From the NCBI GenBank assembly GCA_963693005.1, contig OY843726.1, forward strand, positions 1 through 64,000: a stretch of DNA of 64,000 bases. Reading direction: 5' to 3'. Of the stretch, positions 9,379-17,960 are shown one piece after another. The notes beneath the pieces are model-generated. The model saw only the letters and a program-made list of their open reading frames with translations, had not been told where the DNA came from and did not search any database. The stretch is from Bodonicaedibacter sp963693005. Its GTDB lineage: Bacteria > Pseudomonadota > Alphaproteobacteria > UBA6184. Each line of letters opens with the position of its first letter. Position 1 is the first letter of the stretch. The position numbers and the translations under genes were made by a program.

Positions 9379-10538
9379 CTAGCCTTCATCTAAACTTTCC
9401 AGTATTCTTTCAGGAGTTATGCTGAAGCTACTTTTTAACTCTGCAAATCGTGTAGATCTAGAGTGATAACCATGAAGAGCTTTGCGAGCTGAGGCAAGTA
9501 TAACTGCTTTGAGTCGTCTAACTTCGGAATTTTTTAGTTTTTTTACTAACGTTTCCTTTGTATTGAGTACAAAGCGATTATCCTCAACGCTAGCGCTGTG
9601 TAGCTTGTTCTTTAGAACAAAGTAAATTGCATCAGAGTTATGAGAAATCTTTATATTTGCTTTTTTCAGCGTTTCTGGACCAAATAATAAGCCCGCGGAT
9701 CTAAAGCTAATATCGGAAGTCATAACTGCTGTAAGTATTTGAATAATGCTAAAAACAGCGTCTTCTTCAGAGCTGTCGGACTCTAGCACAACGTTAGCTT
9801 CAAACTTAAGAGGGTGTCCATTTGCGTTCATGGCGTTGCGTTGGTAAAGTCCAAGCTTAGATAGGGATTGGACGTATTGTTTCACAAAGGATGCGCCATG
9901 AGTAGATAGGCTCTGGCTATCGTCGCTATAGTCAAAAAACAAATTTTCAAGTTTTTCAAGGGTTTGATTTAGTAGCGTCAAACTTGAGGTTTTTAGGTGT
10001 TTTTTTTCTTTTGTTTTGAGTGACGATTTGTAGTGAGAGATAAGAGAGCTATGATGCTTTTTTTCTTTCTTAATTTTTCTTAACGTTTTTATGAAAGTTT
10101 GTTTTGAGTTAGAAGAGTTTAAAGCAGTTTCTGCTGCCATAACATTTAAGGTTAGCTCTGGATTTAAAGCAAATTGAATCTTTTGGGCAGCTCTTGAAAT
10201 TTCGGGCAAGCTTTCAAGATCTTTTATTGACAGATGCTTGAGTGTTTCTTGCGCTAAGGTATATGTTTGTCTTACTAAGCTGGAACTAAATCACTGGGTG
10301 ATAGGGTGTCGCTTAATTCGTCTGAAGCTAAGAAGAGGCCGCTATTTGACGCAGAAAGGCTATCTGTATCAGATAATGAGTCACTTACTTCTGTTTCTAG
10401 CTTACCTAGTAGGTGTTTAATAGAAGTAATATGTGCAAATATTGCATCTGGTCCGCTAGTTTTACGGTCATTTTTAGAAAAAACTGGAGAGAGCGCGAGG
10501 GATAACGATAAAATCCCATATTTAACATAAGAATACAT
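9379..10538 (-). pseudogene. Exported hypothetical protein split by a frameshift
   Basis: ATG 10538 begins an 87-residue frame with a signal peptide (MYSYVKYGILSLSLALSPVFS) that stops at 10275. The frame of the downstream 276-residue part is open upstream past its nominal TTG at 10209, through residues including SSLVRQTYTLAQETLKHLSI, to a TGA about 10 nt upstream of that TAG. It has no ATG there. The two frames overlap only in a window of about 18 nt (around 10275-10292), so one indel there would give a single exported protein of about 380 residues. The product is lysine/serine-rich and helical, and I do not recognise it. It could be a genuine pseudogene, a phase variant or a sequencing error. 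Confidence 0.6.
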
Positions 10539-10818
10539 GGAGTGCGACCTTCTTAGTACCTAGGTGCAGAGTATATAGTTACAGGGTTAATAAATTATAA
10601 ATTATAAATCTTTGTGAGTTGCTTGTTTATTAGAGGCAAGATAAATCATGTGTGACTTTAAAGTTTTCTCGCTGAGGTGTTGCTACATGAGGAAACTTAT
10701 GCAGAGTATAAAGATAAATCAAACTGCCTCAAATAGGCTCGCTTTATCGGCAGATTATATTAATCATGGGCCATATTGATGCTAAAAAATGCCCCCTCAG
10801 AGTTAGAAGGCTGCTTGT
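10539..10818. other. Intergenic stretch
   Basis: About 280 bp between two minus-strand genes. I see no convincing ORF, RNA gene or repeat. It should hold the promoter of the frameshifted exported gene and the end of the next transcript. Confidence 0.5.
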
Positions 10819-11190
10819 TTAGCGATATGCTGCGCACTTGCTAGCAATATGATGTTGGGTGATTTGTGCGGTTACGCCAAAGATCATGGCAGCACCGATA
10901 ATTGTAAACACCTTTAGCTGACTAAGATAATTTTCTACTTTTTTTAATTGAGTTTCCTTATTTTCTAGCTTTCTACGCAATAAGGCTCTCTCTTGGAGTA
11001 AAGCCTGCTTCTCTCGTGTTAAGGAAGAGTTTTTGTTGTGTGAGACTGCTAGTTCGGTTTTGAGACGTATGGTCGTGCCATCCCTCTCAGCGTTACAAGG
11101 GTCTTGATAAGGTGTGGCGTAAGGTTGGGTTAAAGTGAACACAAAAAGTACAAAAGCAGACAAGGTCGATAATAATCGTTGGGAGTGCAT
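10819..11190 (-). CDS. Exported coiled-coil hypothetical protein
   Basis: The frame is open much further upstream, but the sensible start is ATG 11190 (123 residues), giving a signal peptide MHSQRLLSTLSAFVLFVFTL. ATG 11226, adding 12 residues, is an alternative. Residues about 55-95 form a charged coiled coil (LTREKQALLQERALLRRKLE and onward), followed by a C-terminal hydrophobic helix (FTIIGAAMIFGVTA). So it is a small envelope protein with a periplasmic coiled coil and a C-terminal membrane anchor. It is divergent from rplM across a large palindrome. Function unknown. Confidence 0.6.
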   Translation of the reverse strand: MHSQRLLSTLSAFVLFVFTLTQPYATPYQDPCNAERDGTTIRLKTELAVSHNKNSSLTREKQALLQERALLRRKLENKETQLKKVENYLSQLKVFTIIGAAMIFGVTAQITQHHIASKCAAYR

Positions 11191-11255
11191 AGAGGGTCTT
11201 TCGCTTAATTGAAAGGCTTTTAGCATAGAGATTGATTTCCAGTCAACCCACTTGA

Positions 11256-11303
11256 TAGGATATTCTACGTGTGGTCTTATTTTACCACACGTAGAATATC
11301 CTA
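11256..11303. promoter_or_regulatory. Perfect 20-bp inverted repeat between divergent promoters
   Basis: The arm 11256-11275 (TAGGATATTCTACGTGTGGT) is exactly complementary to 11284-11303, with an 8-nt centre. A TTGACT box on each strand (11241-11246 minus, 11310-11315 plus) flanks it, so it sits between two outward-facing -35 elements. There is no T-run, so it is unlikely to be a terminator. It could be an operator or a cruciform/insulator, or an RNA hairpin if transcription starts further upstream. Confidence 0.7.
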
Positions 11304-11309
11304 ATTTTG

Positions 11310-11338
11310 TTGACTTAATCGCTAGTAATGTATACAAA
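11310..11338 (+). promoter_or_regulatory. Putative promoter of rplM-rpsI
   Basis: TTGACT at 11310-11315, with TATACA (11331-11336, 15-nt spacer) or TACAAA (11333-11338, 17-nt spacer) as the -10 element. It lies 34-40 nt before the rplM ATG. Confidence 0.45.
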
Positions 11339-11371
11339 TACATCAAACTTTTAATATTTAAAGGGCAGAGC

Positions 11372-11836
11372 ATGAAAACATATTCAATGAAAGCCAGTGA
11401 GATCCAAAAAAAATGGATTATCATTGACGCTGAAGGCCTAGTTTTGGGTCGTATGGCATCAATCGTGGCGCGTATCTTAAAAGGTAAGCACAAACCAAAC
11501 TATACTCCACATATGGATTGTGGTGATCACGTTGTAATTATTAATGCTGAAAAAGTTGCATTAACAGGCAACAAGCGTGCAGATAAGAAGTTCTACTGGC
11601 ACACAGGGCATATGGGTGGAGTAAAAATGCGCACTGCAGCTCAAATTTTAGATGGGAGATTCCCTGAGCGCTTAGTTGAAAAAGCTATTGAGCGGATGAT
11701 TACACGTAACCCATTGGGGCGTGATTGTATGCGTGCATTGCATGTATATGCAGGCGCAGAACATCCACATGGTGGGCAAAATCCAGAAAAAATGGATATA
11801 GCCGCAATGAATTCTAAAAATGTGAGGAGTGCATAA
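11372..11836 (+). CDS. rplM: 50S ribosomal protein L13
   Basis: The 154-residue large-subunit protein has a typical N-terminus (MKTYSMKASEIQKKWIIIDA) and the GHMGGVKMRTA and NPLGRDCMRALHVYAG regions of L13. ATG 11372 is chosen over an open upstream extension because it matches the family start and AAGGG lies upstream. The stop codon overlaps the rpsI start (TAATG), the usual rplM-rpsI pair with translational coupling. Confidence 0.97.
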   Translation: MKTYSMKASEIQKKWIIIDAEGLVLGRMASIVARILKGKHKPNYTPHMDCGDHVVIINAEKVALTGNKRADKKFYWHTGHMGGVKMRTAAQILDGRFPERLVEKAIERMITRNPLGRDCMRALHVYAGAEHPHGGQNPEKMDIAAMNSKNVRSA

Positions 11837-12339
11837 TGTCAGATAAAGTAGCACTAGACGAACTAAAAGGCGCGTTAAAGCCAGCTATGCAAGCAAAGGG
11901 AGAGATTTCTGGAGCAGATGAAAAGCGTGAGTATGTAAAAAAAGTAGATAAATTAGGCCGTGCTTATGCAACCGGTAAGCGTAAAGACGCAATTGCACGT
12001 GTGTGGATTAAGGCGGGATCAGGAAAAGTTGAGATTAACGGTCAGGTTCAGGATATCTACTTTAAGCGAGCTGTGTTGCGCATGATGTTGAACCAACCTT
12101 TTCAAGTAACAAACCGTGAAAATAGCTTTGATGTTGTATGCACAATTCAAGGCGGTGGTTTGTCTGGCCAAGCGGGAGCATTAAAGCATGGGATTAGCAA
12201 GGCGTTGGTAAGCTTTGAGCCAGAATTGCGAACTGTTTTGAAGAAAGAGGGTTTTTTGACTCGTGATAGTCGTGTGGTTGAACGTAAGAAATACGGTAAG
12301 CCAAAAGCGCGTCGTAGCTTCCAGTTCTCAAAACGTTAA
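11836..12339 (+). CDS. rpsI: 30S ribosomal protein S9
   Basis: The 167-residue protein has the S9 core (YATGKRKDAIARVWIK) and a C-terminus ending KKYGKPKARRSFQFSKR, whose basic tail reaches the decoding-site tRNA. It carries an N-terminal extension of about 35 residues before the core, as in many alphaproteobacterial S9 proteins. It is co-transcribed with rplM and followed 21 nt later by a strong terminator. Confidence 0.97.
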   Translation: MSDKVALDELKGALKPAMQAKGEISGADEKREYVKKVDKLGRAYATGKRKDAIARVWIKAGSGKVEINGQVQDIYFKRAVLRMMLNQPFQVTNRENSFDVVCTIQGGGLSGQAGALKHGISKALVSFEPELRTVLKKEGFLTRDSRVVERKKYGKPKARRSFQFSKR

Positions 12340-12360
12340 TTCGAAGTATATCAGTATGGA

Positions 12361-12387
12361 AAAGGCAGCCGGATGGCTGCCTTTTTT
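12361..12387 (+). terminator. Rho-independent terminator after rpsI
   Basis: AAAGGCAGCC (12361-12370) pairs with GGCTGCCTTT (12375-12384) across a 4-nt loop, followed by a T-run. This is a textbook hairpin ending the rplM-rpsI operon. Confidence 0.93.
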
Positions 12388-12403
12388 GCGTAGTAAACAC
12401 TTG

Positions 12404-12946
12404 TTATTTTGCAGAGTTTATTGAGAGTGAGTTTACTAGAGTTAACTTTTCTAATGCTAACGTGACTACTCGAGCACATTGTATTAGCAGGGACTTCTCG
12501 TTAATTTTTTGAGAGGCTTCTTCTACGCTAAGCACGCCCAATAATACTGCATTTAAAATAATAGTTTTTATCGCGGTTTCATCATGCGCGCCTAAACTTG
12601 ACCCTCCAGGAGCAAAAACAATGCTAGAGGAGTTGTCAGAGTTAGTAAACGTAGGTGCTAAGATAGCTAGATGTCTAAAAAGAAGTTCGGTTAAGCGTAC
12701 TGCTTGCTGGTCAAGATATTCTTCAGATTGTGCAAAAGTATGGCTTTTTAGATCAGAGATCGCGTTGATTTTTAGCATAAAATTTTGGAATAAAGTGGCG
12801 CCATGTTTAGAGCTTCTCGTTGGCGCTAATAGCTGATTAGTTTGTTGGGTTTGCTCTATTGTAGAGTGTAAAGAAGAGCTGGCAGAAACAACAGAACTGA
12901 TAATGGAAAGAGTTGATAGAAGGGTAATTTTTATAAAATGTTGCAT
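12404..12946 (-). CDS. Exported hypothetical protein
   Basis: The 180-residue protein has a clear signal peptide (residues 1-22, ending VVSASS). The mature part is mostly helical and contains a small Gly/Ser-rich FAPGGSSLGAHDE segment between helices. No family is recognised. It resembles the frameshifted exported protein at 9379-10538 in layout (signal peptide, helical, an HGA element followed by a helix), but too weakly to claim paralogy. It is a single gene convergent with rpsI, and its 3' end abuts the rpsI terminator. Confidence 0.6.
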   Translation of the reverse strand: MQHFIKITLLSTLSIISSVVSASSSLHSTIEQTQQTNQLLAPTRSSKHGATLFQNFMLKINAISDLKSHTFAQSEEYLDQQAVRLTELLFRHLAILAPTFTNSDNSSSIVFAPGGSSLGAHDETAIKTIILNAVLLGVLSVEEASQKINEKSLLIQCARVVTLALEKLTLVNSLSINSAK

Positions 12947-13103
12947 TTACGTTCTCAAGTTGATTTTGTGTAAAATGTTATAAGTATGAATTGTTCTTAA
13001 GTCAAGGTTTGGGAAGATATTTCTAAGTTTTTTTTATTTTAAATAAGCCTAAGAGAGAAACCTTATGGTTGACGATAAAGGACGCATCGCTTATTAATAC
13101 TGA

Positions 13104-13943
13104 ATGAAAAAAATAGACCCAAATGGACATTCTCTTCTAGATACTCTGCATCTATTACTAGATTGGGGAGAAGATGACGTGTTGATGGAAGCTCCCATTG
13201 ACAGAACTCGTGTGAAACCAGCTGTAGTCAAGGCGCCCAACCCTGCAGTTGATAGCTATGTAGAGATAGCGCAACAAGTGAAGAGCAGAGATGCGCAACT
13301 AATTGAAAAAATTTCTAAAGCTGATGCACGACGCAAGGCTGAAGAGTTGGCTTATAATGCAAACTCTTTGGAAGAATTGCGCAAGGCATTAGACTCATTT
13401 GATGGCTGTGATTTGAAATTTACGGCGATTCAAACCGTTTTTTCAGATGGAAATTCAAAAGGCAAAGTTATGCTAGTCGGTGAAGCTCCCGGAGCGGATG
13501 AGGATCGTTTAGGCAAGCCTTTTGTGGGGCAAAGCGGGCAATTATTAGATAAGTTTCTGGGGTGGGCTGGTTTTTCTAGAGAAAAGAACGTGTATATAGC
13601 TAATACCGTTCCGTGGCGCCCTCCAGGGAACCGACAACCCACGACAGAAGAAATATTTGTATGTCTGCCATTCTTAGAACGTCATATTGAGCTGATTGCT
13701 CCCTCGGCGTTAATAATGTTAGGTGGTACAGCGTTAAAGACGTTGCACAAACCCAAAGAAGGAATAGTAGCATTGCGTGGAAAGTGGATGCCGTATACAA
13801 CTTCGAACCAAGATTTTTCAGTAGACAGCATGGCGGTATTTCATCCTGCCTTCTTGCTGAGATCGCCTGGACAGAAGAAAATGTTTTGGCGAGATATGCT
13901 AACTTTGCAATTAAAAGCAAGGGATTTAGGTGCCGACGTTTAG
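13104..13943 (+). CDS. Uracil-DNA glycosylase, type 4
   Basis: The 279-residue enzyme removes uracil from DNA as the first step of base-excision repair. The family motifs are present: GEAPGADEDRLGKPFVGQSG near residue 126, WRPPGNRQPTTEE, a C-x-PFL segment, and FHPAFLLRSPGQK near the C-terminus. Cysteines in FDGCDL and VCLPF could be among the iron-sulfur ligands of the family. The first 85 residues are a variable extension. It overlaps rnhB by 14 nt, so the two are probably translated together. Confidence 0.92.
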   Translation: MKKIDPNGHSLLDTLHLLLDWGEDDVLMEAPIDRTRVKPAVVKAPNPAVDSYVEIAQQVKSRDAQLIEKISKADARRKAEELAYNANSLEELRKALDSFDGCDLKFTAIQTVFSDGNSKGKVMLVGEAPGADEDRLGKPFVGQSGQLLDKFLGWAGFSREKNVYIANTVPWRPPGNRQPTTEEIFVCLPFLERHIELIAPSALIMLGGTALKTLHKPKEGIVALRGKWMPYTTSNQDFSVDSMAVFHPAFLLRSPGQKKMFWRDMLTLQLKARDLGADV

Positions 13944-14553
13944 TCTAGAGCAGTCTTATCAGGTTCCAGTAATAGGAGTTGATGAAGCGGGTAGAGGTCC
14001 ATGGGCTGGACCCGTTATGGTTTCGGGGGTGCTTTTTCATGCATATACAGACCTACCTTGTTGGGTTAGCCAGCTAAATGATTCTAAAAAGCTATCGTCT
14101 AAAAAACGTGACTGGTTATTTGATCAAATAACGTCTCACAAAAGTAAATCGCTTTTGTCATATACGATTCAAGCGATTGATGTTGATACCATTGATAGAG
14201 TAAATATTTTAGAAGCGACGATGCAAGGCATGCGTCAGTGTATTGATACGCTAATGCAAAACCATGATATGGTGCAAATATTGGTAGATGGAAACCGCCT
14301 GCCAAAGCAAGTGTCGTGGTGTCGTTCAGTAATAAAAGGGGATTCGATTAGTACTTCAATCGCTGCAGCTTCGATTCTAGCTAAAGTATCGAGAGATCGA
14401 TTAATGAGAGACCTCTCTGAGCAGTATCCTTACTACTCATGGGAAACAAACTCTGGATATGGTACCGCAGCACATCAGGCGGCGTTAGCAAAGTATGGGG
14501 TTTCGCCCCATCACAGGAAAAGTTTTGCGCCGATTCGGGCATTGTGTGTATAA
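13930..14553 (+). CDS. rnhB: Ribonuclease HII
   Basis: The 207-residue enzyme cleaves the RNA strand of RNA-DNA hybrids and single ribonucleotides in DNA. D18-E19 lie in GVDEAGRGPWAGPV, a third acidic residue is in LVDGNRLP, and the conserved KGDS, ILAKVSRDR and GYGTAAH elements follow. It starts with GTG 13930 inside the end of the uracil-DNA glycosylase gene. Both genes deal with aberrant bases or sugars in DNA, which makes the overlap functionally sensible. Confidence 0.96.
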   Translation: MPTFSLEQSYQVPVIGVDEAGRGPWAGPVMVSGVLFHAYTDLPCWVSQLNDSKKLSSKKRDWLFDQITSHKSKSLLSYTIQAIDVDTIDRVNILEATMQGMRQCIDTLMQNHDMVQILVDGNRLPKQVSWCRSVIKGDSISTSIAAASILAKVSRDRLMRDLSEQYPYYSWETNSGYGTAAHQAALAKYGVSPHHRKSFAPIRALCV

Positions 14554-14581
14554 TGCAAAAAATATTATAAGGTGAGTAATT

Positions 14582-15271
14582 ATGCTTGATAGATTCTTAG
14601 TGCCTATCCACAGAGAGGGATGGCCGTTTGTTGCGATTTTTGCAGCAGTAACTTTTATATTGGCTCTTATGTCTACTGCCTTGGGTTTTGTAGGGGCTAT
14701 ATTGACTGTATGGTGCTATGCATTTTTTCGCGACCCAGAGCGTGTAACGCCAGTAGGCGAAGATTGGATTGTTAGTCCAGCTGATGGAGTGGTGACTGCG
14801 ATTGAAACTGTGACTATTCCTGATGAGTTGGAGATGAGTGAGTCAACTGCGGTTAGAGTATCTGTATTTTTAAATGTATTTAACGTTCATGTTAACCGCG
14901 TGCCATGTTCAGGAACTATCAAGAAAATTTGGTATTATCCAGGAACATTTTTAAATGCAAGTTTAGATAAAGCCAGCGAATTAAACGAGCGCCAGGCATT
15001 TAAAATTGAGACTGAAAAAGGTACAGAGGTAGGGTTTGTGCAAATTGCAGGCTTAGTTGCGCGTCGTATTGTAAAGTTTGTGAAAGAAGACGATAAAATG
15101 TTAGCTGGGCAACGCTTTGGCCTGATTCGGTTTGGTAGCAGAATGGATGTGTATTTACCCAAAGGGGTTGAACCACTAGTTATAAAGGGACAAACAATGA
15201 TCGCGGGAGAAACTGTTTTGGCGAACATGGCAGACAAAACGTCTGAAACCCGTTTGGGAGAAACTCGTTAA
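14582..15271 (+). CDS. psd: Phosphatidylserine decarboxylase proenzyme
   Basis: The 229-residue enzyme makes phosphatidylethanolamine from phosphatidylserine at the inner membrane. The N-terminus has one or two membrane segments (residues about 15-50). The short archaeal/alphaproteobacterial form is recognised by SPADGVV, FLNVFNVHVNRVPCSG and the self-cleavage site RFGSRMD near residue 186, where the serine becomes the pyruvoyl group. It is directly followed by pssA, which supplies the substrate. Confidence 0.95.
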   Translation: MLDRFLVPIHREGWPFVAIFAAVTFILALMSTALGFVGAILTVWCYAFFRDPERVTPVGEDWIVSPADGVVTAIETVTIPDELEMSESTAVRVSVFLNVFNVHVNRVPCSGTIKKIWYYPGTFLNASLDKASELNERQAFKIETEKGTEVGFVQIAGLVARRIVKFVKEDDKMLAGQRFGLIRFGSRMDVYLPKGVEPLVIKGQTMIAGETVLANMADKTSETRLGETR

Positions 15272-16033
15272 GTGAAAAAAAAGCTAATCCGTATTCCTAT
15301 GTCGGGCTATCCGATTACGCGATTCATTCCAAATATGGCAACGCTATTAGGGTTGTCGGTAGGATTGACATCGGTTTACCATGCATTAAATCAAGATTGG
15401 GAAAAGGCTGTTTGGTTTGTTGTAATTGCAACGGTTTTTGATGGTATGGATGGGCGATTAGCGAGGTTTTTTAATGCGTCTTCAAGGTTTGGCGCAGAGT
15501 TAGACTCTCTTTCAGATTTTGTGTCATTTGGCGTGTCCCCGGCGCTATTAGCATACTTTTTTGCGCTGAATCAGTTAGGGCGCCTAGGTTGGGGAGTCGT
15601 ACTGTTCTTTTGTATTTGCTCGGGATTGCGTTTGGCGCATTTTAACACCGTAAGCATCGAAGAAGAGATGGAGCCTGGCTCAAAGCTTTTGCAATTACAA
15701 AAAAAATATTTCACAGGCATTCCAATGCCTGCTGCAGGGGTGTTGGCGTTAGTTCCTATCATGTTATATCTAGATTCTGATTATCGACTTCCACCTACTA
15801 TGTATGCATTATATGCTGTAAGTATTGCGGGCTTAATGGTAGCAAAGATCCCAACGTTTTCATTTAAAGGGGTAAAAATCCAACCCAATCAGGTAATGTT
15901 TCTGTTGGGAGCTATAGCGGTGGTTGTCATTGGTATGATGGTTAGGCCCTGGCTTACCCTGCCAGTTGTAGGAGGGGCGTATTTAGCGACCTTTGTTTTT
16001 AGTTTTATTTCCTATCGTAAAGATTTTTCGTAA
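15272..16033 (+). CDS. pssA: CDP-diacylglycerol-serine O-phosphatidyltransferase
   Basis: The 253-residue integral membrane enzyme forms phosphatidylserine from CDP-diacylglycerol and serine. The CDP-alcohol phosphatidyltransferase signature is complete: DGMDGRLAR, then G and two D residues in FGAELDSLSDFVSFG. Several hydrophobic helices follow. GTG 15272 starts immediately after the psd stop codon. Together psd-pssA form the phosphatidylethanolamine pathway. Confidence 0.95.
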   Translation: MKKKLIRIPMSGYPITRFIPNMATLLGLSVGLTSVYHALNQDWEKAVWFVVIATVFDGMDGRLARFFNASSRFGAELDSLSDFVSFGVSPALLAYFFALNQLGRLGWGVVLFFCICSGLRLAHFNTVSIEEEMEPGSKLLQLQKKYFTGIPMPAAGVLALVPIMLYLDSDYRLPPTMYALYAVSIAGLMVAKIPTFSFKGVKIQPNQVMFLLGAIAVVVIGMMVRPWLTLPVVGGAYLATFVFSFISYRKDFS

Positions 16034-16109
16034 TATTAAGTAGTTTTCTTCTTGATGCAGGCTTAAAAGAGCTGTAACGTTTTTTTGGAGATTGTTAAGG
16101 AGATTACAA

Positions 16110-16862
16110 ATGAAGTTTATACACTATATTTTAGTGTTTATAGTTATATTTACTAATGTGAATGCGTCAGTGACCCGAAAAGAAACCCCTAACTTATTTG
16201 ATATTAAAGAGATACTAAGTACCCAAAAGGGAAAAGGTCTTTTTTTGTTTGATGCGGATGAAGTTCTGTTTACTTCCAGGGTGAATGAGGAGGACGAAAC
16301 AGTATCATTGGTTAGATTGTATGAAGACTTGGAAGGAATTCTTTCGGACATTCGAAAAAAGGGTCATTCGGTCGTAATTATTACTTATAACTATCGAGCA
16401 ACATTAGAAGCTAGGTTAAAGGCGATTAGTCTTGATATTTCTTATTTTGATCACATTTTATCTGCCGAAATGACGGGGGATTTATACACAACAAAGGGGC
16501 GAATTTTAAAAGACTATCTGGCAACCTCAGGGAAATCCTATAATTTCGCGATGTTCATAGATAACTTTCCGCCATTTGTTCGTAATATTGAGCAGGTTTG
16601 TCAGGAGCTGAATTTGCCCGTTTTTTCATTTATATATACGGGTTATTTGAGCGTTTATAAGAGGTATGTATATACATACCTGAAAAATTTACAGGCGGAA
16701 ATTCAGTCTGGAAAAGATGTAGGTAATCGCTTGAGTCGGATTCAAAAAAGTTTAAAGCGGTATAATATTGATATCCTTGAATTTAAAGAGGCTTACCCAA
16801 CGTATGATGCCTTTCTGCAGAGGATTGAGGATTTAATTTGGCCATATTTAACGTATTTATAG
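16110..16862 (+). CDS. Exported HAD-like protein (DUF2608 type)
   Basis: The protein has about 250 residues with a signal peptide (MKFIHYILVFIVIFTNVNAS). ATG 16110 is set by a strong AAGGAG 9 nt upstream. FLFDADEVLF is the HAD nucleophile motif (D-x-D), VVIITYN fits motif II, and NFAMFIDNF the acidic motif near the C-terminal half. This matches DUF2608, a HAD-superfamily group seen in host-associated bacteria. The substrate is unknown. The signal peptide puts a HAD fold outside the cytoplasm. It is immediately followed by a second gene of the same type. Confidence 0.65.
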   Translation: MKFIHYILVFIVIFTNVNASVTRKETPNLFDIKEILSTQKGKGLFLFDADEVLFTSRVNEEDETVSLVRLYEDLEGILSDIRKKGHSVVIITYNYRATLEARLKAISLDISYFDHILSAEMTGDLYTTKGRILKDYLATSGKSYNFAMFIDNFPPFVRNIEQVCQELNLPVFSFIYTGYLSVYKRYVYTYLKNLQAEIQSGKDVGNRLSRIQKSLKRYNIDILEFKEAYPTYDAFLQRIEDLIWPYLTYL

Positions 16863-16870
16863 AAAAAAAT

Positions 16871-17626
16871 ATGTGGAAGCTAGTAGGCGCAATAATGCTG
16901 TTGTTATTCGGGCAGAATCTTTCTTTTGCGCGAGCAATTTCGGTGGACAGTATCGACGAAATGCAAATTAGTATGCGCGAGTCTACTCACTTTGACATGG
17001 TTTTGCCTCTTCCGGCATTTGAGGCCGTTAATAAAGTAAGAAAAATAGGTTACGTTGTCGACTTGCAAGATACGCCAAGTTATCAGGGCGATATTGAAAA
17101 TACGCGTTTTACAAGTGTAGCAAGTTTAGAATATGCAGTTGAGACGATACTTGATTATAAAAAGAAAACACCCCAGGCTTTGCCTTGGGCAGTTTTTGAT
17201 GTGGATGAAACTCTGATTGATCGCAAGGGTGGAGGTAGAAAACCAATACATTCAAAAATAAATGCATTATTGCAAAAGTTAGTTGATATAAATATTCCCG
17301 TGATCTTACTTACGATGTCTTCCAATCCTAAGCCAAAATTTGAGAGAGCTGGCTTAAAGTATGATGGAGTAATTACAGAGAGCTTGCTCTCAAGAGATTT
17401 AAACGGGCAGTTTATCCCCAAAGGCCAACGTTTATCAGCTTTCATAAAGGAAACCCCCCATCTGAAGAGGCCATCGCACATGTTTTTTATGGATGACAGA
17501 TTGCATAGCGATTCGTATGTGATTTCAAAAATTGGCGATATACCCGTTTATATTGAATCAGTAAAAAACTCCATGAGAAAAGAGGGAATTCCCTTTACAA
17601 CATTTCACTTCAATAGAACTGATTGA
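16871..17626 (+). CDS. Second exported HAD-like protein
   Basis: About 251 residues from ATG 16871; a longer frame from TTG 16838 overlaps the previous gene and spoils the signal peptide. MWKLVGAIMLLLFGQNLSFARA looks like a cleavable signal. AVFDVDETLIDRKG carries the D-x-D-x-T HAD nucleophile motif, VILLTMSS fits motif II, and HMFFMDDRLHS the acidic metal-binding motif. So a phosphatase-like active site appears complete. It lies 8 nt after the first HAD-like gene, and the pair may be a divergent duplication. Substrate unknown. Confidence 0.65.
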   Translation: MWKLVGAIMLLLFGQNLSFARAISVDSIDEMQISMRESTHFDMVLPLPAFEAVNKVRKIGYVVDLQDTPSYQGDIENTRFTSVASLEYAVETILDYKKKTPQALPWAVFDVDETLIDRKGGGRKPIHSKINALLQKLVDINIPVILLTMSSNPKPKFERAGLKYDGVITESLLSRDLNGQFIPKGQRLSAFIKETPHLKRPSHMFFMDDRLHSDSYVISKIGDIPVYIESVKNSMRKEGIPFTTFHFNRTD

Positions 17627-17894
17627 TGTTTTTGACGCTCTCTTTTCGCGTAGCTAGGCTTCGGCTTTGGAGGAAGTACAAAGTGGTAAGTCGCGAATGT
17701 TTTCTTTGACACACTTAGAGTCGCATCATTATGTGCAAAGTTTTGATAGTATAGTTGTGTGGTTAATTGCAAGAAGGCGATAGAGAGTATTAGAAAAATG
17801 TATATCTTTTTTCTTGAGTGAATCCCGTCTCAAAACAATTTTATATTAATTTAGAATATTTTAAAAGTTAAGAAACTAGCGTTAAAAAAAGACT

Positions 17895-17916
17895 TTGTTA
17901 ACTTTTTGTTAACTTT
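17895..17916 (+). promoter_or_regulatory. Helically phased GTTAAC direct repeat upstream of tssF
   Basis: TTGTTAACTTT occurs twice back to back with an 11-bp period (17895-17905, 17906-17916), about one DNA turn, and another GTTAAC lies at 17954 next to the tssF start. Each unit contains a GTTAAC palindrome. It could be a tandem regulator site or the -35 region of the tssFG promoter. The rest of the 334-bp gap (17627-17960) shows no gene. Confidence 0.4.
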
Positions 17917-17960
17917 TATTACCTTAGACTGAAACGTGGTGTTTTGATAGGGTGTTAACA

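Noticed and set aside
9379..12946. Paralogy between the exported proteins at 9379-10538 and 12404-12946
   Set aside because: Both have a signal peptide, an HGA element and helical content, but no alignable block long enough to claim common origin.
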